A stretch of DNA of 24,389 bases from CAZZEX01 sp964653285 (GCA_964653285.1 CAZZEX010000075.1:1-24389), one strand, 5' to 3'; counted from the first letter of the stretch, positions 1 through 7,161 are shown. Numbers and translations: made by a program. Notes: generated from the sequence alone by a model not told the origin.

Positions 1-439
1 TGGGATAGAGCACCAGGTAGGCCCCCAGCACGCCCGCGATGGCCCCGCTGGCCCCCACCGTCGGGACGGTTGAGCCAGAGTTGGTCACCAGGTGGGCGGC
101 GCTGGCCGCCAGGCCACTGAACAGGTAGAACAGCAGGTAGCGGAAGGGCCCTGCGCGATCCTCGACGTTGTCGCCGAAGATGTAGAGGGCGAGCATGTTG
201 GATATCAGGTGCCACCAGCCGCCGTGCATAAACACCGAGGTGAACAGAGGTAACCAGCGGCCCAGCCCCCCGCTATGCCAGAAATGGGCCGGCACCAGCC
301 CCCACAGCCAGATGACCTGATCCAGTTGATCCGGGGTCAAGATGGACTCGAACAGAAAGACCAGCACGTTAAGACCAATGATCGCCGTGTTGACGATGGG
401 GAAACGGCGAGTAGGTATGGTGTCTCGTAAAGGAATCAG
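1..439 (-). CDS. Rhomboid family intramembrane serine protease, N-terminal part (runs off the window)
   Basis: This is a polytopic membrane protease that cleaves substrates within or near the bilayer. The translated 146 residues begin MIPLRDTIPTRRFPIVN, a beginning typical of bacterial rhomboids, followed by a first membrane helix (about residues 17-34). The family signature HGGWWHLISNM lies near residues 76-86, and GASGAIAG near 130-137 contains the catalytic serine. The catalytic histidine of the last helices would lie beyond position 1. No ATG, GTG or TTG is available between the upstream in-frame stop and the conserved IPLRD. A GGGAGG motif sits 6 bases before a CTG codon at 439-437, so CTG (less likely ATT at 436) is the probable start. 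The gene is divergent from the sigma factor gene. The family assignment is firm and the start codon is an inference. Confidence 0.9.
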   Translation of the reverse strand, partial: MIPLRDTIPTRRFPIVNTAIIGLNVLVFLFESILTPDQLDQVIWLWGLVPAHFWHSGGLGRWLPLFTSVFMHGGWWHLISNMLALYIFGDNVEDRAGPFRYLLFYLFSGLAASAAHLVTNSGSTVPTVGASGAIAGVLGAYLVLYP

Positions 440-484
440 GGTTGCCCTCCCTCAGACTTCAACTCGCACCTTTTAGCACATCAC

Positions 485-512
485 AGTATACTACACCTGA
501 CCCGAATTGCAA
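485..512 (-). promoter_or_regulatory. Probable sigma70-type promoter for the rhomboid gene
   Basis: On the minus strand a TTGCAA -35 (507-512) is followed by a 16-base spacer and a TATACT -10 (485-490), about 45 bases before the CTG start. The -10 is strong and the -35 is moderate. No equally convincing promoter was seen for the divergent sigma gene in the rest of this 145-base gap. Confidence 0.5.
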
Positions 513-584
513 TTTCCAGTCCTCATTCCTCCGAATAAAATCGCGGGCAACGACGTTAAATAGGTAGAAAGGACAATCAGCGGA

Positions 585-1148
585 GTGGACAGCCGGCCAG
601 CGCTGCCAGCAGAAACCGAACTCAGGCTGATCACCCTGGCTCAGCAGGGAGACAGGCGGGCCTTCGGTGAATTGGTCCGCCGTCACAGGGAAGGGGTCGT
701 CAACGTGGTGTACCGCATGTGTGAGGACGCGAACCTGGCAGAGGACGCGGCACAAGAGGCCTTCATCCGCGCCTGGCAGCATCTCCCCAGTTACCGGCCT
801 CGATCACCTTTCCGCAACTGGGTGTATCGCATCGCCACCAACGTCGCGCTGGACGCGCTGCGCCGCGAACGGGAGACGGTGAATGTGGACATGCTGCCGC
901 CGGTCGCTTCGCAGGACGGGCCGGAGGCCACGGTGGAAGGGAAAGAGCGGGGCGAACAAGTGCGGCAGGCGGTGCTGGCGTTGCCGCCGGCCAGCCGTGC
1001 GGTGCTGGTATTGCGGGAATATGAGGGGCTCTCGTATCGGGAGATCGCCGACACGCTGGGTATTCCCATCGGCACAGTGATGTCGCGGCTGAACTATGCC
1101 CGCAACCGGCTGCGCGAGTTGCTGGCTCCCTGTTTGGAGGCGCTATGA
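585..1148 (+). CDS. ECF-type RNA polymerase sigma factor (sigma-70 family)
   Basis: This is an alternative sigma factor of 187 residues, the usual size for extracytoplasmic-function sigmas. It directs RNA polymerase to a dedicated regulon. Region 2 spans about residues 26-94, with the AEDAAQEAFIRAWQHL segment (-10 recognition) and the FRNWVYRIATNVALD helix. A variable linker follows. Region 4 covers about 126-180, with a helix-turn-helix around LSYREIADTLGIPIGTVMSRL for -35 recognition. The start is GTG at 585, preceded by AGAAAGGA about 11 bases upstream. The stop overlaps the next start as ATGA (1145-1148), so the anti-sigma factor is translationally coupled. This pairing strongly implies release from a membrane anti-sigma factor as the control step. 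The inducing signal cannot be read from the sequence. Confidence 0.95.
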   Translation: MDSRPALPAETELRLITLAQQGDRRAFGELVRRHREGVVNVVYRMCEDANLAEDAAQEAFIRAWQHLPSYRPRSPFRNWVYRIATNVALDALRRERETVNVDMLPPVASQDGPEATVEGKERGEQVRQAVLALPPASRAVLVLREYEGLSYREIADTLGIPIGTVMSRLNYARNRLRELLAPCLEAL

Positions 1149-1762
1149 CCGAACACGTGACAGTCTGGCTGGGAGCGTACCACGACGGCGAGTTGAGGGG
1201 ACTTCGATTGCGGCAGGTAGAGGCCCACCTGGCGCACTGCGCGACGTGCCGCACGGAATTGGAGAGGCTAGGGGCGCTGACCGCGCTGTTGCAGGAAAGC
1301 CCCGCGGCCGCGGGCCTCACACCGCCTGAGCGATTCGTGGCACAAGTAAAACTACGACTCCCGCGCCGTCCAGAGCGGCCCGCCACGCAGCGGGCGCTGG
1401 AGACCGGCTGGCGGCTGGCGCCGCTGGGCCTGCTCGGCGCGTGGGCTTTCATCCAGGCGATGTTTATTGTGGCCGGGGTGGTGCTGGTTGCGCTGCGGAT
1501 GGGCCTGGGGGGCGAGGTGATAGCGGGGCTGTTCCCCGCCTCGCAGCAAGGAGCGTGGCTGACCGACGCCTTCACTCTCTCAGACGCGGGTCTGAACGAC
1601 ATCGGGCGGAGTGCGCTGTGGCTGCTGAGCGGCGGGGGGGGGCTGGGCTGGACCCTCACGTTGCATCTGGTATTGCTGGTCGTGATTGGCTTGCTCTATT
1701 GGAGTTGGCTGGCCAGTTGGGTTGTGAGAACACGGATTCCAGGACAGCAACGAATCAGATAA
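1145..1762 (+). CDS. Zinc-motif (zf-HC2/ZAS type) membrane anti-sigma factor
   Basis: The 205-residue protein has an N-terminal cytoplasmic domain with the Hx3Cx2C zinc motif (H28, C32, C35), typical of ZAS anti-sigma factors that hold ECF sigmas inactive. After a basic linker there is a long hydrophobic segment at about 91-119 and a second hydrophobic region at about 155-195, so the protein is membrane-anchored with probably two or more passes. The gene overlaps the sigma gene by ATGA. The glycine-rich run SGGGGLG near 162-168 falls in a G-tract of the DNA (about 1632-1644), where sequencing errors are possible, but the frame stays open on both sides. Membership of the anti-sigma family is confident. 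The regulated process is unknown. Confidence 0.9.
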   Translation: MTEHVTVWLGAYHDGELRGLRLRQVEAHLAHCATCRTELERLGALTALLQESPAAAGLTPPERFVAQVKLRLPRRPERPATQRALETGWRLAPLGLLGAWAFIQAMFIVAGVVLVALRMGLGGEVIAGLFPASQQGAWLTDAFTLSDAGLNDIGRSALWLLSGGGGLGWTLTLHLVLLVVIGLLYWSWLASWVVRTRIPGQQRIR

Positions 1763-1782
1763 CGAAGGAAGAAGGGGTCTAC

Positions 1783-1962
1783 GTGGAAACACGGGGTAAG
1801 TGTGCTCAAAGGGGATGTGCCATCCCCGTCCGTGGAGGCCGAGATGCAGCCTACAGGCACGAACGCACGGGCAACATCGTGGCCCCTTGGCTGGCCCACG
1901 TTCTGGCTGGACTGGCTCTCGTGTTGACCGAAGCGATGACTTTTGTTCAGCACGTGGAGTGA
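1783..1962 (+). CDS. Possible small single-pass membrane protein, 59 residues
   Basis: A short reading frame starts at GTG 1783 with a purine-rich Shine-Dalgarno stretch (AAGGAAGAAGGGG, about 1764-1776) about 6 bases upstream. It fills most of the gap between the anti-sigma gene and the downstream membrane protein. The first 30 residues are polar and contain two cysteines (C7, C12). About residues 33-56 are hydrophobic (IVAPWLAHVLAGLALVLTEA core), consistent with one membrane helix. I do not recognise the family. Its position in the sigma/anti-sigma operon, its ribosome-binding site and its hydrophobic helix support it. Its shortness and lack of recognisable relatives argue for caution. Confidence 0.45.
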   Translation: METRGKCAQRGCAIPVRGGRDAAYRHERTGNIVAPWLAHVLAGLALVLTEAMTFVQHVE

Positions 1963-1997
1963 GGTGGCATGAGAAATCGAGGAAAAGGAGCATAGAG

Positions 1998-3041
1998 ATG
2001 GATCATATAAAGGTTTTGAAACGAGCCTGGGACATCACCTGGCGCTACCGGGTGCTGTGGATCTTCGGCATCATCCTGGCGCTGACCACACCACACTGGG
2101 GCGGCGGCAACAATGGGGGTCAAGTTCAGTACAACGTCAGTGGTGAAGACTTCCCCCTACCAGGCGGAAGGTTCACCCTACCAGAGATTCCACCGCAGGT
2201 CGTGGCCATCCTGGTCACCGTTGGCGTCGCGCTGGCGTGCATGATCATCTTTCTGGCCGTGGCGGCAGCGGTGGCACGCTACGTGGCAGAGACGGCGCTG
2301 ATACGGATGGTGGACGATTACGAGGAGACGGGCGAGAAACACAGCGCGCGCCAGGGGTTCCGAACTGGCTGGTCGCGCACAGCGCTGCGGCTCTTCCTGA
2401 TTGACCTGCTGATCGGCCTGCCGGTGGCGATAGTGTTCATCCTGCTGTTCGCGCTGGCACTTGCCCCGCTGCTGCTGTGGGCGACGGACAACAGGGCCGC
2501 TGGAGTGATCGGCACGGTCGCCACAATCGGCTCGTTCTTCCTCCTCGTCCTTCTGGCCATCGTCGGCGGCGTAGTGCTCTCGCTGCTGAAGCACTTCTTC
2601 CGCCGGGCGTGCGCGCTGGAGGAGATGGGAGTGATCGAAGCGATCCGCCGGGGCTACGACATCGTGAGGCGGCACCTGAAGGACGTGGCACTCATGTGGC
2701 TGATCATGGTTGGCCTGGGCCTCGGCTGGATAATCGTGATGATCCTCGTCACAATCCTGCTGGTGCTCGTGGGGGCGGTGCTGGGTGGTGTTCCGGCGTT
2801 GTTGATAGGCGGGCTGGTTAGCCTGTTCCTCAATGGGGCAGCGCCATGGATCCTGGCAGCCGTGATCGGCGGCCCCATCTTCATCCTGGTGGTGGCGGTA
2901 CCGGCACTGTTCCTGGGAGGGTTGATGGAGGCATTCAAATCCAGCGTGTGGACGCTGACCTACCGGGAACTGCGCGCCCTGGAGGGCTTAGAGACGGAGT
3001 TGGGAGAGTTGCCTGAGTTGGACGCACCGGACTTCGAGTAG
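1998..3041 (+). CDS. Polytopic membrane protein of unknown function
   Basis: The 347-residue protein starts at ATG 1998 behind AAAGGAG (1984-1990) with a 7-base spacer. An upstream in-frame ATG at 1800 lacks this support. The N-terminus is a short amphipathic segment (KRAWDITWRYRVLWIFGII) leading into the first membrane helix. A polar, Gly/Asn-rich loop follows, then a long helix near residues 69-97. Further hydrophobic segments are seen near 134-160, 165-190, 230-270 and 275-305, making about six membrane spans. Between spans are charged cytoplasmic loops (RRGYDIVRRHLKD). The acidic C-terminus (LEGLETELGELPELDAPDFE) is soluble. The fold resembles uncharacterised integral membrane proteins common in Chloroflexota, and no catalytic motif is visible. 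It lies last in the sigma-factor operon and may be part of its regulon. Confidence 0.85.
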   Translation: MDHIKVLKRAWDITWRYRVLWIFGIILALTTPHWGGGNNGGQVQYNVSGEDFPLPGGRFTLPEIPPQVVAILVTVGVALACMIIFLAVAAAVARYVAETALIRMVDDYEETGEKHSARQGFRTGWSRTALRLFLIDLLIGLPVAIVFILLFALALAPLLLWATDNRAAGVIGTVATIGSFFLLVLLAIVGGVVLSLLKHFFRRACALEEMGVIEAIRRGYDIVRRHLKDVALMWLIMVGLGLGWIIVMILVTILLVLVGAVLGGVPALLIGGLVSLFLNGAAPWILAAVIGGPIFILVVAVPALFLGGLMEAFKSSVWTLTYRELRALEGLETELGELPELDAPDFE

Positions 3042-3059
3042 CACCGGCCGCACGACAAA

Positions 3060-3085
3060 GGCGGCCCCCCTCTCTGGGGGCCGCC
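3060..3085 (+). terminator. Strong GC hairpin at the end of the sigma-factor operon
   Basis: A perfect 10-bp inverted repeat (GGCGGCCCCC at 3060-3069 and GGGGGCCGCC at 3076-3085, loop of 6) lies 18 bases after the stop of the membrane protein. The sequence after it (TCGTCATTTCC) has only a weak T-run, so intrinsic termination is plausible but not textbook. Confidence 0.6.
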
Positions 3086-3122
3086 TCGTCATTTCCGGTC
3101 GGCATCGGAACTCGAGAGTTGC

Positions 3123-3278
3123 CTAAGCGGCATGGACGTACTCCAAAGAGATAGCCTCGAAAGCGCAGGGTTTCGCCTGCTTTGCTGGCTCCTCGTAGGT
3201 CTCGGTCAGAAACTCACGCACGGGGTCCAACACGCAGGTGATGCAATATATCCCGACTGCTGCCTCACCCTGTCTAAC
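3123..3278 (-). other. Unrecognised coding-like fragment downstream of the ATPase gene
   Basis: On the minus strand, directly after the ATPase stop, an open frame reads about 50 residues to a TAG at 3123-3125. It includes YCITCVLDPVREFLTETYEE and ends LEYVHAA. Its codons favour G or C at the third position in the manner of a real gene, but there is no convincing start codon or ribosome-binding site, and the frame simply runs back into the ATPase gene. It may be the tail of a lost gene. I do not recognise the family. Confidence 0.25.
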
Positions 3279-5847
3279 CAGCCGGTTCGCGGGCCGGCAA
3301 GTCAATACGCTGCCCATCCTCCAGCGCCACCTGCCAGGCCGGCACCCAGGCCAGGCCGCAGAACTCGACCACCACGTCGGCGCGGCGGGGGGCGATCTCC
3401 ACCTCCTCAACCTCCTCCAACGTATCAGCCCAGCGGATGTTGACCTCGTTCGCTTCCTCCTCCCATTCCTCCCCCAGCGCCTTCAGTTGCTTCTCCAGGT
3501 CCTCAATGGCGTCCAGCGACTCCTCGACGTCGGCCTTGGCCTTCCTGGTCAGCGTTCGCTTGCGGCTGGCGCGGGAGAGCATAGACGACGACCGCCGCCC
3601 GGCGAACAGGTTGAGCGCCGATTCGCCCAAACTCAGCATTTCCTCTCGTTTGCGGGCATCCAGTTCCTCCTGATCTTCGGTCAGTTCCCGCTTCTCGCGG
3701 CGGATTCTCTCTTGCACGCGGGCCATCTGCCTGTCCATGCGGGCGTGGGCTTTCTTCAATTCGGCGTCGCGCTTACGGCGGGCTTCCTCCTGGCAGCGCA
3801 CGCGGAAGTCACGGCGGCTTTCCCCCACCGTCCCGTACAACTTGAGCGCCGGGCTGTGCCACACGGTGACGGATACATCGTGGTAGAGGTAATCGGCGAA
3901 GTCCTTCTCCAGCCGCTTCAGGTCGCGCGCGCGGGCCAGCACCGAGGGCATGGGCGCGTAGAAGCCCTCCCCCAGCGGTCTCAGCGAAAGGTCGTCCTCG
4001 CTCACCACGGCCTCTCCCTCGTCCCAGTCTACCATCGCAGGTCCCTCGCCGGGCCGCACCAGCCGCGCCACCGCCTGCTGGTGGTCCACACCTCGCGTTC
4101 GATCCAGCATCCGCACCGTGCCCAGGCCCAGCAGGTGAGGTGTGTAGACCAGACGCCGCTCCCGCACCAGCACCGGTCGCCCACTCCGTCCCTCGTAATT
4201 CCGCAGCGCCCACTCGAAGGCCGTGGTCGGCGGGAGGAAGACCTGGGGGACGTCGGGGGGGAGCGAGGGCGGCTCAGACATCAGGTCGGCGAGCCCCCCA
4301 CCCTTCTGTTCCCCTGCTCCCCTGCCTCCTGCCTCTTGCATCCTGCTTCCTGCCTCTTGCATCCTGCTTCCTGCCTCTTGCCTCCTGCCTCCTGCCTCCT
4401 GCCTCCTGCTTCCTGCCTCTTGCTCCCTCTCCCCCTGTCCTCTCGCCATCTCCCGCACCTGCTTCCGCGTCAGCGGCCCGCGCAGGTAGGACATCGCCCA
4501 GCGGGTGTGGAAGAAAACCAGCGCGCCCTCGCGGATGTCGTGGAGCAGAAAGACGCGGGGCTTGAGCGCACCCAGCGCCTGGTCGAGCGTGCGCCGGTTC
4601 AGCGTCGCCCCAGCCTCAGCGACCGCCCCCTCCAGCCCCTCCAGCACGCGCTCCTTGTCTCGCTCAGCCCGCAATGCGCCGATGGCCCACGTGCCGGCGT
4701 TGGTCAGTCCCTTGTAGTCCAGGTCGGCCGGGTTCTGCGTCGCCAGCACGACGCCCAGGCCAGCGGCACGTCCCTGCTTGATCAGCGCCAGGAGCGGGGT
4801 CTTGGTAGGCGGGTTGGCCGGGTACGGCGGGAAGTAGCCGAAGACTTCGTCGAAGTATACTAGCGCCCGCAGGTCGGTGGTGCCCGATTGAGCACGCAGC
4901 CAGTCGCGCACCGCCTCGAGGAACATAGTGATGAAAAAGGCCCGCTGCGCGTCGTTGAGGTGCGCCAGGTAGAAGATGCTGGCCCGGGGGCGGCCATCGT
5001 CGGCGTAGAGTAACTCCCCCACGTCCAGCCCCGTCCCTTCCTGCCAGTTCTCGAAGCCGGGGGCCGCGATGAGGTTATTCAGCGTCCGCGCCAGCACGAA
5101 GCGGTCTTTTTCGGGGAAGAAGGTCTCCAGTTCGAACACGCCCACCTGGCGGAAGGGGGGCTTCTGCAACAGGCGGATCAGCGTAGGCAGGTCAAGCCGC
5201 TCACCAGCGCGCCAGACGTGCTCAATGACGCGCGCCAGCAGAATGTGCTCGGGGCTCTGGAGCGGGTCGGCCTCGACGCCCACCAGCCCCAACAGCGCCG
5301 AGACCATCCCCCCGATGCGCTCCCGCAGCGCCTCCTCCTGCTCGTCCCAGTCGAGATCAGGCGTGTCGAAGAAGTGGAGCACGTCCACCGGCTGGCCCGC
5401 CTCCGAGCCGGGGGTGAAGATGGTGAACTGCGCCGCCTGGCGCAACCGTGCGATGCGCTCACCAGTGATGTCCCACCCGGCCAGCCCCTCCCGCCACTTG
5501 CTGGCCTCCCCGGCGGCATACTCCTCGACGCTCACCCCGCGCCGCCGGGCTCCCTCCAGGTCCACCCAGGGCGCGAAGTCTTCCGGGCGCAGGTCGGGGA
5601 AGGTGAGCAGCAAGTTGGTCATGTCCCCCTTGGGATCGAGGATCAGGACGGGTATACCCTGCAGGAGTGCCTCCTCCAGCAGGATGATGCCTAGGCCGGT
5701 CTTGCCGGAGCCGGTCATGCCGAGGATGATCCCGTGGGTAGTGAGATGCCGGGCCTCGTACAGGACGGGCCGATCGGTGACCGTGCCCTTCTTCAGGTCG
5801 TACTCGCGGCCCAGGTAGAGTTTGCCAGGTTTGTCGCTCGCGCTCAT
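3274..5847 (-). CDS. HerA-like / DUF87 P-loop ATPase with C-terminal coiled coil
   Basis: The 857-residue protein is a FtsK/HerA-superfamily ATPase, probably a DNA-translocating motor. Walker A GMTGSGKT is at residues 43-50, a Walker-B-like VLILDPKGD at 67-75, a second acidic motif LVYFDEVFGYFP at 329-340, and a sensor-like VLATQNPADLD at 367-377. A low-complexity linker at about 475-509 consists of repeats of QEAGSRR/QEAGSRM and is encoded by 7-bp DNA repeats. The C-terminal half is a separate domain followed by a long charged coiled coil (about 660-800). The start is ATG 5847, because GGGAGG lies 5 bases upstream and the conserved region begins soon after; an in-frame ATG at 5904 lies inside the upstream repeat. 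HerA usually works with the nuclease NurA. A possible NurA fragment lies at 7264-7641 on the other strand, but no intact partner is present. Confidence 0.88.
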   Translation of the reverse strand: MSASDKPGKLYLGREYDLKKGTVTDRPVLYEARHLTTHGIILGMTGSGKTGLGIILLEEALLQGIPVLILDPKGDMTNLLLTFPDLRPEDFAPWVDLEGARRRGVSVEEYAAGEASKWREGLAGWDITGERIARLRQAAQFTIFTPGSEAGQPVDVLHFFDTPDLDWDEQEEALRERIGGMVSALLGLVGVEADPLQSPEHILLARVIEHVWRAGERLDLPTLIRLLQKPPFRQVGVFELETFFPEKDRFVLARTLNNLIAAPGFENWQEGTGLDVGELLYADDGRPRASIFYLAHLNDAQRAFFITMFLEAVRDWLRAQSGTTDLRALVYFDEVFGYFPPYPANPPTKTPLLALIKQGRAAGLGVVLATQNPADLDYKGLTNAGTWAIGALRAERDKERVLEGLEGAVAEAGATLNRRTLDQALGALKPRVFLLHDIREGALVFFHTRWAMSYLRGPLTRKQVREMARGQGEREQEAGSRRQEAGGRRQEAGSRMQEAGSRMQEAGGRGAGEQKGGGLADLMSEPPSLPPDVPQVFLPPTTAFEWALRNYEGRSGRPVLVRERRLVYTPHLLGLGTVRMLDRTRGVDHQQAVARLVRPGEGPAMVDWDEGEAVVSEDDLSLRPLGEGFYAPMPSVLARARDLKRLEKDFADYLYHDVSVTVWHSPALKLYGTVGESRRDFRVRCQEEARRKRDAELKKAHARMDRQMARVQERIRREKRELTEDQEELDARKREEMLSLGESALNLFAGRRSSSMLSRASRKRTLTRKAKADVEESLDAIEDLEKQLKALGEEWEEEANEVNIRWADTLEEVEEVEIAPRRADVVVEFCGLAWVPAWQVALEDGQRIDLPAREPAG
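4322..4426. repeat. Heptanucleotide tandem repeat, about 15 units, inside the ATPase gene
   Basis: Fourteen consecutive 7-bp units (CTGCCTC, TTGCATC, CTGCTTC, TTGCCTC on the plus strand) fill 4322-4419, with a degenerate fifteenth to 4426. Read on the coding strand, three 7-bp units make a 21-bp period and therefore a 7-residue protein repeat (QEAGSRR/QEAGSRM). The same unit family recurs at 5898-5932 in the opposite orientation. Confidence 0.95.
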
Positions 5848-5897
5848 CGTCGCCTCCCGTTGTGGTGTTGCGTCAATTGTACACGGAGAGGGAAGAA

Positions 5898-5932
5898 GAT
5901 GCAAGATGCAAGATGCAAGATGCAGGAGGCAA
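5898..5932. repeat. Heptanucleotide tandem repeat, 5 units, upstream of the ATPase gene
   Basis: Units are GATGCAA three times, GATGCAG and GAGGCAA on the plus strand. These are the reverse complements of the units at 4322-4426. The tract lies between the ATPase start and the promoter at 5950-5978. Read on the minus strand each GATGCAA unit contains TTGCAT, and one of these sits 17 bases from a TACAAT (5876-5881) that could serve as the -10 of the ATPase gene. The -35 match is weak. Confidence 0.9.
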
Positions 5933-5949
5933 GTCAGTGCTGCAAGTTT

Positions 5950-5978
5950 TTGACTTCCGGGCCGGGTTGGACTATACT
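5950..5978 (+). promoter_or_regulatory. Consensus-like sigma70 promoter ahead of the restriction-enzyme remnant
   Basis: TTGACT (5950-5955), a 17-base spacer and TATACT (5973-5978) lie 21 bases before the ATG at 6000. An AAGGAG ribosome-binding site follows at about 5986-5991. The start region of the broken gene therefore still looks functional. Confidence 0.7.
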
Positions 5979-5999
5979 CTCTAGCAAGGAGATAGGTCT

Positions 6000-6452
6000 A
6001 TGCCCACAGCCGACGAACTCGTCCAGCGGCGCGCGCCAGAGATCGCGCTGGTGATCCAGACGGCGGCAAAGGGCTCTCCCCTGGAAGCCGACTTCCGCCG
6101 CCCGGTGGAAGAAGCCCTCGCCCAGTTCGCTGACGAGGCAGGCGTGCCGCTCCGCACCCACCACGAATACACGCTGGCGACCGGCCGGGCCGACACCGTC
6201 TACAACCGGCTGGTGATCGAGTACAAGCGGCCGGGCCACCTCAGCAAATATCCTAGCAATCGCAACAACGCCGCCGCCGTCGAGCAGGTGAAGGGCTACG
6301 TCGAAAGCATCGTGAAAGCCCAGCGCATCAAAAAAGGCCGCCTGGTGGGGGTGGTGACCGACGGGCGATGGATGATCTACTGCCGTCACATCGCCGGGCG
6401 CTGGCGCGTGGAAGCCCCGATCCCCGTGGACGCCGACTCGGTGGCAACGTAG
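6000..6452 (+). pseudogene. N-terminal nuclease domain of a type IIG-like restriction-methylase, truncated
   Basis: The 150-residue product matches the N-terminal restriction domain found at the head of large N6-adenine-methylase fusion enzymes. It shows E29, then GRAD (62-65), then EYK (74-76), the order expected for a PD-(D/E)xK nuclease core. A strand-helix region (VKGYVESIVKAQRIKKGRLVGVVTDG) follows. The sequence ends at VDADSVAT and a TAG, exactly where full-length relatives continue into the linker and methylase. The methylase body (normally many hundreds of residues) is missing. The C-terminal tail of such an enzyme occurs at 6762-6911, in the same frame. Promoter and ribosome-binding site are intact, so a stand-alone nuclease-domain peptide could still be made. 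The identification as a type IIG relative is from domain pattern only. Confidence 0.65.
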
Positions 6453-6453
6453 C

Positions 6454-6735
6454 CTGCAGTTTCAGCGCAAGGTGGAAATCCCTATCACCTATGACGGGGT
6501 CGTAGTCACCAAACGGCGCGTGGATTTCGTCGTCTGGAACGACGCCGACGAGTTGCTGCTGGAAGTCAAAGCCAAGAGCGTTATCTTGCCCGGAGACATT
6601 GAGCAATGCCTACTGTACCTGCATCAGGGTGGTTATCGGCTATGTCTGCTGGTCAACTTTGGAGAGAAGCCGTTGGGCATACGCCGCCTGGCGCACACGC
6701 CTGAGGACAGGAGTAGCCGCAAAAGAGATTCGTGA
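6454..6735 (+). pseudogene. GxxExxY family protein, 5'-truncated
   Basis: The frame reads LQFQRKVEIPITYDGVVVTK followed by RRVDFVVWNDADELLLEVKAK, LLYLHQGGYRLCLLVNFGEKPLGIRRL and a short tail. This is the second half of the small GxxExxY proteins (D-x(n)-E-x-K nuclease-like core, here D then EVK). The first half, including the motif that names the family, is absent. Family-like sequence starts abruptly at about 6451, right where the preceding restriction fragment stops. An internal GTG at 6472 could start translation, but no convincing ribosome-binding site precedes it. The gene is most likely dead. Confidence 0.7.
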
Positions 6736-6761
6736 CTTTCGCGGTGTTTCGCGGCTTTCGT

Positions 6762-6911
6762 GATCCAAAGGCACCCGCAGCCACAACGGCCGGGGATGCG
6801 GCGCGGGTGCGGGAGATTGAGGCGGAGATAGACCAACTGGCGGCGGAGTTGTGGGGGTTCAGCCAGCAGGAGTTGGAGGAGATTCAGCGGTCGTTGGAGG
6901 AGTTGGGGTGA
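6762..6911 (+). pseudogene. C-terminal tail of a type IIG-like restriction-methylase
   Basis: The frame ends with VREIEAEIDQLAAELWGFSQQELEEIQRS and a TGA at 6909-6911. This matches the characteristic ending of large adenine-methylase/restriction fusions, where an 'IDxLVYxLYGLT.EE' helix pair closes the protein. No start codon with a ribosome-binding site belongs to it. It is in the same frame as the N-terminal remnant at 6000-6452 and may be the other end of the same gene, with the middle deleted and a GxxExxY fragment in its place. The identification rests on a short stretch. Confidence 0.5.
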
Positions 6912-7135
6912 TCGAGGGTCTGTAGAGCTTCCAGGAACACAGCTTGTCGCCTGCGTCTGTCTTCTGGTTGCTTGATGATGGTGGTGAAGTATTTCGTGGT
7001 GACAAGCATTTGGCCGGGCTTGAGCAAATGCCCGACCATCGCCTGGACGTTCAGCCAGTAGAACCGTTTCCACCTTTTTTCGCGCAGACCGTAATACAGA
7101 TTGTATCCGTCCACATACGCAATGACTCGTTCCAT
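6884..7135 (-). pseudogene. NYN-domain (PIN-like) nuclease, N-terminal part only
   Basis: The frame begins MERVIAYVDGYNLYYGLREK, the hallmark start of NYN-domain ribonuclease-like proteins, with the first catalytic aspartate in VDGYNLY. It continues to QAVFLEALQTL before ending in an unrelated DHPNSSNDR tail that is simply the antisense of the neighbouring restriction-enzyme tail. Full NYN proteins are about two to three times longer and carry further acidic residues, so the gene is truncated at about 6915. The start is ATG 7135, with GAAGGG 8 bases upstream; a TTG at 7141 is an alternative. Its promoter and structured leader are intact. Confidence 0.75.
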
Positions 7136-7161
7136 GAGCAAAACCCTTCATATAAGAGACA

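Noticed and set aside
1800..1997. N-terminal extension of the 1998-3041 membrane protein from ATG 1800
   Set aside because: The extension is Arg/Pro/His-rich and out of character, while ATG 1998 has a good ribosome-binding site at ideal spacing.
3238..4863. Long plus-strand open frame of 541 codons
   Set aside because: It is antisense to the well-supported ATPase gene, is rich in Pro/Arg/His as expected for a GC-rich shadow, and has no family resemblance.
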